Source: an uncultured Mediterraneibacter sp. (GTDB lineage Bacteria; Bacillota; Clostridia; Lachnospirales; Lachnospiraceae). From it: a stretch of DNA of 64,000 bases. The translations under genes and the position numbers were made by a program. The stretch covers positions 1 to 64,000 of the forward strand of contig CALWLJ010000001.1 in assembly GCA_944381495.1 (NCBI GenBank), given 5' to 3'. This document shows positions 17,944 through 25,762 of the stretch, in pieces. The notes beneath the pieces were generated by a model. The model saw nothing but the letters and a program-made list of their open reading frames with translations. It did no database searches and had not been told where the DNA came from. Position 1 is the stretch's first letter; every line of letters starts with the position of its first letter.

Positions 17944-18969
17944 ATGGCGAACAGAGATAAAAGAAATAATAAACCAAAAAATAAAACAACAGCGGTGATT
18001 CTGACAATTGCCGGAATTGCAGTTCTGGCAGTTTTGGCAGTTCTGATATGGACCGGACGGTACTCGGAAAAGAGAGAGGACACGACAGGCAGCAGAGAAG
18101 CTGAGAAGGTGGAAGCAGAATCAGATGTGGTCTGGAAGGGAAAGGGATATAACTATAATGAACATCTGAGCAACTTCCTTTTTATTGGCGTGGATAACCA
18201 GGAGAAAGTTGAGACAGAAACCGGCCAGGCGGATGCCGGACAGGCTGACGCGCTTTATCTGGTTTCCTGGGATTGGTCTGAAAACACGCTGGAACTTATC
18301 ACCATCCCAAGAGATACCATGACGCGGATCGAGACATTTGGACCCGGAGGCGAAAGTCTTGGAGAATCTACAGATCACATCAGCCTCTCTTATGCATATG
18401 GGGATGGTGAACATGAGAGCTGCAGGCTGACAAGAGAGGCAGTCTCTGCCCTTTTTTACGACCTCCCTATCCAGGGATATTGTGCAGTGAATATGGATGC
18501 TCTTCCAGTGATCACGGAAAGTGTGGGAGGCGTTACAGTTACCGTGCCCAATGACAGTCTGGAAGAAGTTGACAGCCGGTTTCAGGAAGGGGCGCAGGTG
18601 ACTCTGAACGCAGACGACACAGAGACATTTGTCCGCTACCGTGATATCTGTGTGAGCCAGAGCGCTGTCAGCCGTATGGAGCGGCAGCAGGCATATATAG
18701 CTGCATTCGGGGAGAAAGCCAGAGAGCTGTCAGCATCAGACTCCAGTTTTATTACAAAGCTTTATACGGACCTGGAGCCATATATGGTGACAAATATGAG
18801 AGTCGGACAGTTTGGCAATATCACGAAAAGTATTTCGGCGGGGAAAACGTCACAGGGATGGACGGTTCCCGGCGAAGGAGTACAGGGAGAAACGTACGAT
18901 GAGTATCATGTAGATGAGGATGCGCTGTATGAAAAGATCATAGAGACGTTCTATGAAGAGGCAGAATAA
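17944..18969 (+). CDS. LytR-CpsA-Psr (LCP) family protein
   Basis: A 341-residue envelope protein. A basic N-terminus (KRNNKPKNK) precedes one membrane helix (about 15-38), then an extracellular LCP domain: FLFIGVDNQ, DALYLVSWDWSENTLELITI, IPRDTMTRIE and a later RYRDICVSQSAVSRMERQQA, giving the conserved Arg/Asp residues that hold the polyprenyl-pyrophosphate lipid. LCP proteins attach teichoic acids or capsules to peptidoglycan. The ATG at 17944 is chosen for the basic start before the helix; the ribosome site is weak. The sortase gene starts two bases after the stop. Confidence 0.88.
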   Translation: MANRDKRNNKPKNKTTAVILTIAGIAVLAVLAVLIWTGRYSEKREDTTGSREAEKVEAESDVVWKGKGYNYNEHLSNFLFIGVDNQEKVETETGQADAGQADALYLVSWDWSENTLELITIPRDTMTRIETFGPGGESLGESTDHISLSYAYGDGEHESCRLTREAVSALFYDLPIQGYCAVNMDALPVITESVGGVTVTVPNDSLEEVDSRFQEGAQVTLNADDTETFVRYRDICVSQSAVSRMERQQAYIAAFGEKARELSASDSSFITKLYTDLEPYMVTNMRVGQFGNITKSISAGKTSQGWTVPGEGVQGETYDEYHVDEDALYEKIIETFYEEAE

Positions 18970-18971
18970 GA

Positions 18972-19748
18972 ATGATGAAGAAGAGAAAGATTTATCTCAC
19001 AGTAACAGTGATCGCGGCTGCCGCGGCAGTCGTATGCGCCGCATTTGCAGTACGGCAATATCTAAACGAAAAGGAAGCGGGAAGCGGATATGAGCAGATC
19101 CGGGAAGAAGTAAAGGCAGTAGAGCCTCCTCCGGCAGAGCCGGAAGAAGCCTCGGAGCCGTCTGTAGAGATACCGATTGATTTCGAGAGCCTTCAGAAAC
19201 GAAACCCGGATGTATACGCCTGGATCACGGTGCCGGGTACTCAGATAGACTATCCGATCCTTCAGAGGGAAAATGATAATACATATTATCTGACTCATAC
19301 GATAGATCACGAAGAGAAGACAGAAGGAGCTATATTTACTGAGAATTATAACAGTATTGACTTCGAGGATCCCAACACAGTGATCTACGGACATGATATG
19401 AAGAACGGAACGATGTTCCGAAGCCTTCTGGAATACCAGGACAGGGAGTTCTTTGAGGAGAATAAAGAGATTATCATCTACACGCCGGATGCGATCAGGC
19501 ATTATGAGATCTTTGCGGCTTATCCCTATGATAACCGGCATATTCTCCGCAGCTTTAATCTGAATGACAAAAATATTTTCAAGATTTATCTGGAAAGTAT
19601 CTTTTCCGTCAGGAATATGAATTCCTGCATTGATACGTCTATGGAAGTAGACACGGACGACAAGATCGTCACACTCTCAACCTGCTATGGAAGCCGGCGC
19701 GATCAGCGATACCTCGTTCAGGCCGTGCTGGTATCTATAGATAAATAA
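18972..19748 (+). CDS. srtB: Class B sortase
   Basis: A 258-residue membrane-anchored transpeptidase. Signal anchor at about 6-27, a Pro/Glu-rich linker (EPPPAEPEEASEP), then the sortase barrel. The catalytic triad is readable: H141 in IYGHDMKNG, C238 in TLSTCYGSRR, and R246 in QRYLVQA. NPDVYAWITVPGTQIDYPIL is the typical SrtB start of the domain. It joins a sorting-motif protein to the cell wall; the next gene encodes a protein with an SPQTG motif, a likely substrate. It is cotranscribed with the LCP gene. Confidence 0.93.
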   Translation: MMKKRKIYLTVTVIAAAAAVVCAAFAVRQYLNEKEAGSGYEQIREEVKAVEPPPAEPEEASEPSVEIPIDFESLQKRNPDVYAWITVPGTQIDYPILQRENDNTYYLTHTIDHEEKTEGAIFTENYNSIDFEDPNTVIYGHDMKNGTMFRSLLEYQDREFFEENKEIIIYTPDAIRHYEIFAAYPYDNRHILRSFNLNDKNIFKIYLESIFSVRNMNSCIDTSMEVDTDDKIVTLSTCYGSRRDQRYLVQAVLVSIDK

Positions 19749-19775
19749 TCTAAAGAAAGGAAAGGTGAAGGAACT

Positions 19776-20489
19776 ATGAAGAAGAGGATACTTGGAACAA
19801 TCCTCGCAGCGGCGCTTATTGTATCACAGGCAGTAACTGCATTTGCTGCCGGAAGTAGAACTTCGGATGTGGCGCTTGCCGGCGATTCGATCGGAAGTTA
19901 TGAGGTGGCGGAAGCTTCAGCAGAAGTATTTGCAGACGTGGCAGAACAGTCACAGTCTACTTATGACGCAATTATGGCAATTAACAGTGGAAGCGCGTCT
20001 CTGCAGAGCCTGGTAGACACGATCCGCAGCCTGATCTCAGGCGACAACGCTGAACTTGCCATGACAGAAGATCAGGTAAACGCGTTGGAGCAGGAGCTGG
20101 AAGGCAAGAGCATGGTAACATCGTTTTTTGATCTGAAAGCGGTCAACGGCGGTGTACAGGACGCTGACGGCAACTATGTTGTTACGCTGTCCGTGCCGGC
20201 GCTTTCTGATGCCATGTCGGACGTAAAGCTGCTTCATTACAGTGTTGAGAGAAATCTCTGGGAAGTAATCACACCCGATGATGTGGATTACAGCGCAAAA
20301 GAGATTACAGCTGATTTCCAGGATCTCTCCCCTGTAGCGGTTATCGCTGATGTTGACGCATCCGCAGCAGATACAAGCGTAGGAACATCACCCCAGACAG
20401 GTGTAATGTCTACATGGATGCTCTGGGCGGGCGCTGCTGTTATCCTGGCGGTTGTTGCTTTTGCAGCCGGCAGGAAGGTGAGACGATAA
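19776..20489 (+). CDS. Cell-wall-anchored protein with SPQTG sorting signal
   Basis: A 237-residue exported protein. Signal peptide about 1-25 (ILGTILAAALIVSQAVTAFA), a mature helical/beta region with no recognised domain (about 26-195), then SPQTG at 205-209, a hydrophobic segment (TWMLWAGAAVILAVVAFAAG) and the charged end RKVRR: a complete cell-wall sorting signal. SPQTG departs from LPXTG but matches the (S/P)PXTG type described for clostridial class B sortases. The sortase gene is 27 bases upstream, so enzyme and substrate are paired. Ribosome site GAAAGGTGAAGG. Confidence 0.85.
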   Translation: MKKRILGTILAAALIVSQAVTAFAAGSRTSDVALAGDSIGSYEVAEASAEVFADVAEQSQSTYDAIMAINSGSASLQSLVDTIRSLISGDNAELAMTEDQVNALEQELEGKSMVTSFFDLKAVNGGVQDADGNYVVTLSVPALSDAMSDVKLLHYSVERNLWEVITPDDVDYSAKEITADFQDLSPVAVIADVDASAADTSVGTSPQTGVMSTWMLWAGAAVILAVVAFAAGRKVRR

Positions 20490-20524
20490 GATCCTGGCAA
20501 TCAGGTGCTGTAAGAAATTCTCCC

Positions 20525-20608
20525 GGAAGATCTCGTGGAAGAACTTACAGAAGATCGTACGGAAGAACCTACAGAAGATTATACGGAAGATCTTACGGAA
20601 GAAAGAAG
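20525..20608 (+). repeat. Seven 12-bp tandem repeats
   Basis: Seven units in exact 12-base register, consensus RGAAGATCNTAC (for example GGAAGATCTTAC at 20585-20596), sit 36 bases after the sortase-substrate stop and before its terminator. In one frame each unit codes a four-residue Thr-Glu-Asp/Glu repeat with no convincing start. It may be the relic of a repeat-rich surface-protein segment or a transcript spacer. Confidence 0.75.
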
Positions 20609-20615
20609 GCAGAAT

Positions 20616-20671
20616 AACGATCCGGAAACATTGCGGCAAGAGCGGCTGCAGTGTTTCCGGATTGTTTTATT
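20616..20671 (+). terminator. Intrinsic terminator after the sortase operon
   Basis: A 19-bp stem with two G-U pairs (arms 20616-20634 and 20648-20666, core GATCCGGAAACA) followed by a T-rich tail. It closes the LCP-sortase-substrate operon. Confidence 0.8.
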
Positions 20672-20894
20672 TCCGCGAGCAACGACCAAAGTGGAACATA
20701 GATCTGCCGCGACGGTCCAATACCCCAATGTATGCATCGGGGTATTTGGCTTCATAAGAAACGTCAGTAATTTTTCGAAAAATCACCATGCCGAGAATAA
20801 TTTCCGCCGGACTCCACATATTAGATACAGAAATAAAATGAATCAGATGCAGTAATAAAACAAGACAAAAAACAAAAGGTAAGGTGGAGAAATC

Positions 20895-21215
20895 ATGCGG
20901 GATGGAAAAAAGAAAGTATGGATATGTCTTCTGGTAGTCGTACTGGCAGCGGTAGTAGCAGGGCTGCTCTACTGGCTGAGCACGCCACGCGCGCCGTCCA
21001 CGGAGGGATTCCTGATCCGGAATACGGGAAATGCGTTTCCCGTTTCCGCAGACGATCCCGTGCAGTCTCAGCGCAGCCATGAACAATCCCGGCGGAGTAT
21101 CGGCCAGTCTCAGAACAGCCGCAACCCTATTATAATAGAAGAAATGACATCAGAGACAGCAGCAGGAACAACAACGGCAGAAACAGCGTCACCCCGCCGG
21201 GGGAGCGCCGCATGA
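20895..21215 (+). CDS. Small membrane-anchored protein preceding spoVAA
   Basis: A 106-residue protein with one N-terminal membrane helix (about 8-29, VWICLLVVVLAAVVAGLLYW) and a polar exterior rich in Ser, Gln, Arg and Thr; no motif recognised. Ribosome site AAGGTGGAGAAATC. Its stop overlaps the spoVAA start by ATGA, so the two are coupled and it is probably a sporulation gene too. Not part of the classical spoVA set; function unknown. Confidence 0.7.
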   Translation: MRDGKKKVWICLLVVVLAAVVAGLLYWLSTPRAPSTEGFLIRNTGNAFPVSADDPVQSQRSHEQSRRSIGQSQNSRNPIIIEEMTSETAAGTTTAETASPRRGSAA

Positions 21216-21901
21216 CCCGCCGGGACAACCTCACGCTCTACATGAAAGGCGACCGCGACGTAGAGGTGAAGAAACAGAACGTGACGCTGGGGGATATCCT
21301 GTCCATGGAATGCACTGATAAAAATATCCTGGCAACGGTAAAGTCCATGACCGTGCTGAAGATCCGGAGCCAGAAACATCAGCGCTATGTCATCTCTGTG
21401 CTCAGGATCATACAGTTCATCCATGAGAAGTATCCGGACCTGACAATTGAAAATCTGGGCGAAACGGACATTATCATCACATATGAGACACAGAAGACGC
21501 CGGCCGCGGCATGGCATATCGTGAAGATCATTTTCGTGGCAGTCGTCACATTCTGCGGCGCAGCCTTTTCCATTATGGCGTTCAATAACGATGTTGACGT
21601 GACCCGTCTGTTCGGACAGATCTATGAGCAGATCACCGGACAGGAAAGCAGCGGATACACGATCCTTGAGATCAGCTATTCTCTGGGCATCATTGCAGGC
21701 ATCCTGATCTTCTTCAACCACTTCGGCAGGAAACGCTTCACAGTGGACCCGACCCCCATGGAGATCCAGATGCGTCTCTACGAAAATGATATCCAGACAA
21801 CACTTGTGGAGAATTCTGCACGGAAAGGAGAGGAACTGGATGTGGACGGATCAGGTAACAACAGCGGTCCAGCAGATCCTGCTGGGAATCATCGGTCTTA
21901 G
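21212..21901 (+). CDS. spoVAA: Stage V sporulation protein AA
   Basis: A 229-residue protein. The soluble N-terminal part (about 1-95; NLTLYMKGDRDVEV, VTLGDILSMEC) is followed by two membrane segments (about 100-122 and 148-170) and a polar tail, as in SpoVAA. SpoVA proteins move dipicolinic acid into the forespore and release it at germination. It overlaps spoVAB by 62 bases. The remaining spoVA genes are not next to it but about 3.5 kb away. Confidence 0.85.
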   Translation: MTRRDNLTLYMKGDRDVEVKKQNVTLGDILSMECTDKNILATVKSMTVLKIRSQKHQRYVISVLRIIQFIHEKYPDLTIENLGETDIIITYETQKTPAAAWHIVKIIFVAVVTFCGAAFSIMAFNNDVDVTRLFGQIYEQITGQESSGYTILEISYSLGIIAGILIFFNHFGRKRFTVDPTPMEIQMRLYENDIQTTLVENSARKGEELDVDGSGNNSGPADPAGNHRS

Positions 21902-22289
21902 CTCCGGTGTGGCGGTGGCGGGCGGCCTGTTTTCATTCATCGTAGAACTGGGAGTGATAGCCGACTTCGCCGACCGGACCCATACCGGCGATCAGATCCT
22001 CTTCTACGAGGACTGTGTGGCACTGGGCGGAATGCTGGGAAATCTCTTCTTCCTGTTCCGCCCGGCACTGAGCGCCCTCTTCCCCATTCAGACAGTACTG
22101 CTGGTAATCTTCGGCCTCTTCGCCGGCGTATTCACAGGCTGCTGGGCTATGGGCCTGGCAGAAATCCTCAACGTATTCCCCGTATTTATGCGAAGAACAC
22201 GCATCGTGCGCTACATCACAGTACTAGTTGTCTGTACCGCTTTGGGAAAAGGGCTCGGAGCATGGCTCTTCTTCTATAGAGGATGGTAA
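21840..22289 (+). CDS. spoVAB: Stage V sporulation protein AB
   Basis: A 149-residue protein with about four membrane segments (starting at residue 11, QQILLGIIGLSSGVAVAGG) and the GDQILFYEDCVALGGMLGN loop typical of SpoVAB. The ATG at 21840 has AAAGGAGAGGAA upstream; the earlier in-frame ATG at 21786 lies deep in spoVAA and lacks a site. Cotranslated with spoVAA. Downstream, base composition drops abruptly into an AT-rich inserted region. Confidence 0.87.
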   Translation: MWTDQVTTAVQQILLGIIGLSSGVAVAGGLFSFIVELGVIADFADRTHTGDQILFYEDCVALGGMLGNLFFLFRPALSALFPIQTVLLVIFGLFAGVFTGCWAMGLAEILNVFPVFMRRTRIVRYITVLVVCTALGKGLGAWLFFYRGW

Positions 22290-22387
22290 AACGTATTTTT
22301 TGTTCGTTACTATCTGTTCTCAGCAGACTGTCTTTTTAGTAGGTGAAATATCGTTAAACTTCAAATTGAATATTTTATGAAAAAAAG

Positions 22388-22415
22388 TTGCACAAAAAAT
22401 ATTTAGTGATATAAT
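22388..22415 (+). promoter_or_regulatory. Promoter of the AAA ATPase gene
   Basis: TTGCAC (22388-22393), 16 bases, TATAAT (22410-22415), in a very AT-rich spacer; a GGAGG ribosome site follows at about 22444. Confidence 0.65.
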
Positions 22416-22456
22416 GATGATAAGGAAAGAAGAAAAGCGATTTGGAGGAATAAGCC

Positions 22457-23734
22457 ATGATTATAGAGGTAAGAGCAAAAAACTGTTATGCATTTGAGGA
22501 TGACATTACATTTTCAATGAAAGCAGATATGCGAAATAAGAAATTTGGAGCCAATGTTCATAAAGAGAATAATTTTAATGTGCTTAAAACGGTAGGAATA
22601 TATGGTCCAAACAATGCAGGGAAAACCTGTTTAATTAAGTGCATTAGGGCAATAAAAAATGTGATTCTAAATAAAAAAAATTATTTAATGCCTAATATAT
22701 TTACGAAGAGTGATGTATGTGAGTTAGGCATTACATTTATGGCATCTGGAAGAAAGTTTTCTTATGACTTTAAGTATGACGCAGAAAAAGAAGAATATAT
22801 ATATGAATCATTTTCCGAGATATTTAAAGATCAGTATAACAATGAAAAAGAAGTTTGCTGGTTGAAAAAGGATACCATTAGTGAACTATATCAATGTATT
22901 GATGAAGCTGTGCAGACTATGATTCCAGTTGTATCGAAAAATAATTTGCTATATTATGTAATAGATGCAAGTAAATTTGAACATATCAATGAGATGAAGC
23001 AGATTCTTGTTGGATTTGCTGAGAAAATTGATATCATCAATATGAATAACATACCTATGCAGCATACGATTGAACTTATGAAGAATAAGAATCAGTTACA
23101 GCAAAAGATTGTTGAGTTCATAAAAAATGCAGACTTGTATATGGATAACTTTGAATATGTGGACATGGATAAGATACAACTGAAAACGGGTGAAGGTGAT
23201 GAAAAGCCGGACGAGAAAGTACTTGATATTCCAGAAAATATTATGGATCAGATTAGACTGGTTTCCACATATAAAGGAGTTCATGTACCAAGCATGTTAT
23301 TTGATTCCACAGGAACAAAGAAGATTGCGGCTATTGCCAGCTATGTTATTGAAGCACTTGAACAGGGCAGAATTCTAGTTGTAGATGAGTTGGATAGCAG
23401 TATTCATTTTAAGCTTACCAGGGCGATTGTTGCGATGTTTAATAATGAATTGAATACAAGTGCACAGATGATATTTACAGTACATGATATTAACCTTATG
23501 GATTGTAAGAGAATGTTCCGAAAGGAGCAGATTTGGTTTGTTCATAAGGATGAAGAAGGTGTATATGTATATTCACTTGCTGATTTTACTGCACAGCAGG
23601 GAGTAAGAGATACGACGGATGTTATGGAAAAATATAGGAAAGGTGCACTTGGTGCTTTACCCGATCCAGAATTGATTAACTCTTTGCTTAGTATTAAAGG
23701 TGATGTAAAGGGGGATGATGCCGATGCCAAATAA
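22457..23734 (+). CDS. AAA-family ATPase, RloA/AbiL-like
   Basis: A 425-residue OLD/ABC-type ATPase. Walker A is GPNNAGKT at 50-57, Walker B LVVDELDSSIH near 312, and a late histidine motif FTVHDINLMD; this order is typical of COG1106-like ATPases found with RloB partners in restriction or abortive-infection loci. The gene is much more AT-rich than the spoVA genes around it. Immediately downstream is a deleted partner gene, so any two-component defence function is probably lost. It sits inside what looks like a split spoVA cluster, which points to horizontal arrival. The defence role is inferred from the family. Confidence 0.8.
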   Translation: MIIEVRAKNCYAFEDDITFSMKADMRNKKFGANVHKENNFNVLKTVGIYGPNNAGKTCLIKCIRAIKNVILNKKNYLMPNIFTKSDVCELGITFMASGRKFSYDFKYDAEKEEYIYESFSEIFKDQYNNEKEVCWLKKDTISELYQCIDEAVQTMIPVVSKNNLLYYVIDASKFEHINEMKQILVGFAEKIDIINMNNIPMQHTIELMKNKNQLQQKIVEFIKNADLYMDNFEYVDMDKIQLKTGEGDEKPDEKVLDIPENIMDQIRLVSTYKGVHVPSMLFDSTGTKKIAAIASYVIEALEQGRILVVDELDSSIHFKLTRAIVAMFNNELNTSAQMIFTVHDINLMDCKRMFRKEQIWFVHKDEEGVYVYSLADFTAQQGVRDTTDVMEKYRKGALGALPDPELINSLLSIKGDVKGDDADAK

Positions 23735-23901
23735 GCTCCCTAAGTTTTTTGATAATCACAAAATCTGCATTATCTGCGAAGGCAATTTTGGAGTTGGATG
23801 ATTCTGTTACTGGAAGCAGTAATTTTGGAAAGTTTATTAAACTGTTTGAAAGTGATAACAGTGGGTGGATAGAGGAGATTAATAGAAAATTAGAGGAGTA
23901 G
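23724..23901 (+). pseudogene. RloB-like partner, internally deleted
   Basis: The frame from ATG 23724 reads MPNKLPKFFDNHKICIICEG and then six more residues to a TGA at 23799; the CIICEG strand is the start of an RloB/TOPRIM-like fold. A second frame (23788-23901) reads DDSVTGSSNFGKFIKLFES and ends WIEEINRKLEE, which looks like the C-terminus of the same protein. The middle, usually more than 130 residues, is missing and the frame is shifted. The start overlaps the ATPase gene by 11 bases, as in intact pairs. Confidence 0.65.
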
Positions 23902-23960
23902 GTGATTAAGTGACTTACAACTTGTAAGCTATATTCTATGTCCAAAAGCAATGGATAATA

Positions 23961-24190
23961 ATTGGAGCAGGAGTGTCCCGGCTTATCTCAGCGCACCAGC
24001 CGTGAAGGAACTGGGGTGTCCCGAAGGCCCCCTGAGTAAACATGGAAACTACAGGGAAAGCCAAGTTCTCTCTTGACGCAGGCTCCATTACAGTGGTACC
24101 CTTACAAAGGATGAATAACGGCCCCTCCCGCCCGGAACGTATAGCGAATACGTGAAACCGTACTCAAACGGTTATAACCCTTCGGAGGAA
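23961..24190 (+). ncRNA. Candidate structured RNA, possibly raiA-motif-like
   Basis: No open frame, but dense complementary arms: CGGCT 23979-23983/AGCCG 23998-24002; GGGG 24013-24016/CCCC 24028-24031; CCCTG 24030-24034/CAGGG 24052-24056; AGCC 24059-24062/GGCT 24081-24084 enclosing CAAG/CTTG; ACGTAT 24137-24142/ATACGT 24148-24153; AACCGT 24156-24161/ACGGTT 24168-24173. Unpaired blocks such as TGAGTAAAC, GGAAACTAC, GACGCAGGCTCC and GATGAATAACGG look like conserved RNA, and from memory recall the raiA RNA motif of Firmicutes; that identity is unverified. It is far more GC-rich than the ATPase gene before it and ends just upstream of cpsC, so a cis role on the glycan genes is an alternative. Confidence 0.5.
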
Positions 24191-24246
24191 TGCAGCCCCA
24201 TCCCGGTTCGAAAGGACAAAAATACAACAGAAAAGGAACCAATACA

Positions 24247-24996
24247 ATGGAAAAGAATCATGAAGAAGGTGCAGCAGAGATCGACCTGTTCCAACTGCTG
24301 CTTGCCCTCAGGAAGAAGATTGTAGTGCTCCTTGCGGCAGTCATTGCAGGAGGACTGATCGCGGGAATCTACACTCACTTTTTTATCACACCGGTATACA
24401 GCTCCACATCCATGATGCTGGTGCTGGGGAACGAGTCGTCGGACTCTTCTCTGACCGATCTTCAGATCGGAAGTCAGCTGACCGGCGATTACAGCGTTCT
24501 GATCAAGAGCCGCCCGATCCTGCAGCAGGTAATAGACAACCTGGGACTGAACATGAGTTACCAGCAGCTGGAGGGACTTATTTCGATTCAGACTCCGGAG
24601 AATGCACGTATCCTTGAAGTCACGGTTACATACACAGATCCTCAGATGGCCAAGCAGATCGTTGACGAGCTGTCTACTGTATCAGTTTCATATATCGGAG
24701 AACAGATGGAGATGGCAGCGCCCAAGATCATTGAGGAAGGAGATCTTCCTGCCGGCCCGGTCAGCCCCAGCCTGAAGAAAAATATGCTCCTCGGCGCAGT
24801 GGCGGGCGGCGTGATTGCGGCAGGTATTGTGATCCTCATTACGATTCTTAACGATACCATCAAATCCGAAGAAGAGATCACCAGATATCTGGGGATCCCG
24901 ACTCTCGGAAGCGTGCCGCTCAGAGAGTCTTCTGATCCGAACCGGACAAGTATGCACAGAAAGAAGAAGAAAAAGAAAAGGAGAAGGGGAAAATGA
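24247..24996 (+). CDS. cpsC: Wzz/CpsC-type chain-length regulator, copy 1
   Basis: A 249-residue membrane adaptor of a bacterial tyrosine-kinase pair. Two membrane helices (about 25-45 and 178-200) flank an external Wzz domain (VYSSTSMMLVLGN; AGPVSPSLKKN just before the second helix, the usual Pro-rich motif). The cytoplasmic tail ends in a run of Lys/Arg. It activates CpsD and sets polymer length. ATG at 24247 follows AAAAGGAACC. It overlaps cpsD by ATGA. Copy 2 is at 56651. Here the pair lies apart from its phosphatase gene cpsB, with three spoVA genes in between. Confidence 0.9.
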   Translation: MEKNHEEGAAEIDLFQLLLALRKKIVVLLAAVIAGGLIAGIYTHFFITPVYSSTSMMLVLGNESSDSSLTDLQIGSQLTGDYSVLIKSRPILQQVIDNLGLNMSYQQLEGLISIQTPENARILEVTVTYTDPQMAKQIVDELSTVSVSYIGEQMEMAAPKIIEEGDLPAGPVSPSLKKNMLLGAVAGGVIAAGIVILITILNDTIKSEEEITRYLGIPTLGSVPLRESSDPNRTSMHRKKKKKKRRRGK

Positions 24997-25682
24997 CAGC
25001 CACACACAGAGTAATGATGACAGATCCGAACACGTCAGATTTCTTTTATGAAGAAGCTATCAAGACGATCCGGACCAACATACAGCTTGTAGGGATCGAT
25101 GTGAAAGTCATTGCCTTTACCAGCTGTTATCCGAATGAAGGAAAAAGCGATGTTGTATTTCAGCTTTCCCGGGAGATCGGGAAGATGGGAAAGAAAGTTC
25201 TTCTCCTGGATGGGGATATCCGCAAGTCTGCATTCATTCCCAGATATGGTGTGAAACAGCAGGTCTGCGGACTGTCCCAGTATCTGAGCGGCCAGGTTGG
25301 CGGCGTGGATATCATATATCAGACGAACTTCGAGAATCTGGATATTATATTCGCCGGACCGGTAGCGCCCAACCCGTCAGAGCTGCTGGAACAGGAAGCG
25401 TTCGGTATTCTGCTCCGGACGCTCCGGGAAAGATATGACTTTATCCTGGTGGACACGCCCCCGGTGGGAAGCGTCACGGACGCAGTAGTGACGGCAAAAC
25501 ACTGCGACGGCGCTGTGATGGTCATTGAGAATGAACGGGTCAGTGTCCGGGTAGCTGCCAAGGCAAAGGAACAGCTTGCCATGAGCGGATGCCGGATCCT
25601 GGGAGCTGTGCTGAACAAGGTGGATCCCAAAACTGACCGGTATTATTCCAGATACGGTCATTACAGCTACTACAGACAGTAG
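24993..25682 (+). CDS. cpsD: CpsD/CapB-family tyrosine kinase, copy 1
   Basis: A 229-residue P-loop kinase. Walker A is PNEGKSDVV (about 45-53), Walker A' LLLDGDIRKS, Walker B ILVDTPPVGS, and the tail YYSRYGHYSYYRQ carries six tyrosines for autophosphorylation. Copy 2 in this window has the usual PNEGKSTVS; the Thr-to-Asp change after GKS here touches a residue near the nucleotide-magnesium site and may alter activity. It pairs with cpsC just upstream, and a strong terminator follows. Confidence 0.9.
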   Translation: MTATHRVMMTDPNTSDFFYEEAIKTIRTNIQLVGIDVKVIAFTSCYPNEGKSDVVFQLSREIGKMGKKVLLLDGDIRKSAFIPRYGVKQQVCGLSQYLSGQVGGVDIIYQTNFENLDIIFAGPVAPNPSELLEQEAFGILLRTLRERYDFILVDTPPVGSVTDAVVTAKHCDGAVMVIENERVSVRVAAKAKEQLAMSGCRILGAVLNKVDPKTDRYYSRYGHYSYYRQ

Positions 25683-25692
25683 CTGGCAATAG

Positions 25693-25742
25693 AAAATGGT
25701 ATATCCGGTGCGATGTTTCCGCACCGGATATACCATTTTTTT
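25693..25742. terminator. Bidirectional intrinsic terminator between cpsD and spoVAC
   Basis: A perfect 20-bp stem (arms 25693-25712 and 25720-25739, core GGTATATCCGGTGCG) flanked by A and T runs. It can stop both cpsD and the converging spoVAC transcript. Confidence 0.88.
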
Positions 25743-25762
25743 AGCCGATTTTCCCGGTTTTC

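Noticed and set aside
20525-20608. CRISPR array
   Set aside because: Units are 12 bases with no spacers; no cas genes anywhere in the window.
20535-20855. 106-residue frame beginning with Thr-Glu-Asp repeats
   Set aside because: No ribosome site, runs through the strong terminator, and loses coding character after the repeat.
23961-24190. Group II intron domain V or a tRNA-like element
   Set aside because: The hairpins lack the domain V AGC/GAAA pattern and no intron protein is nearby; no tRNA cloverleaf can be drawn.
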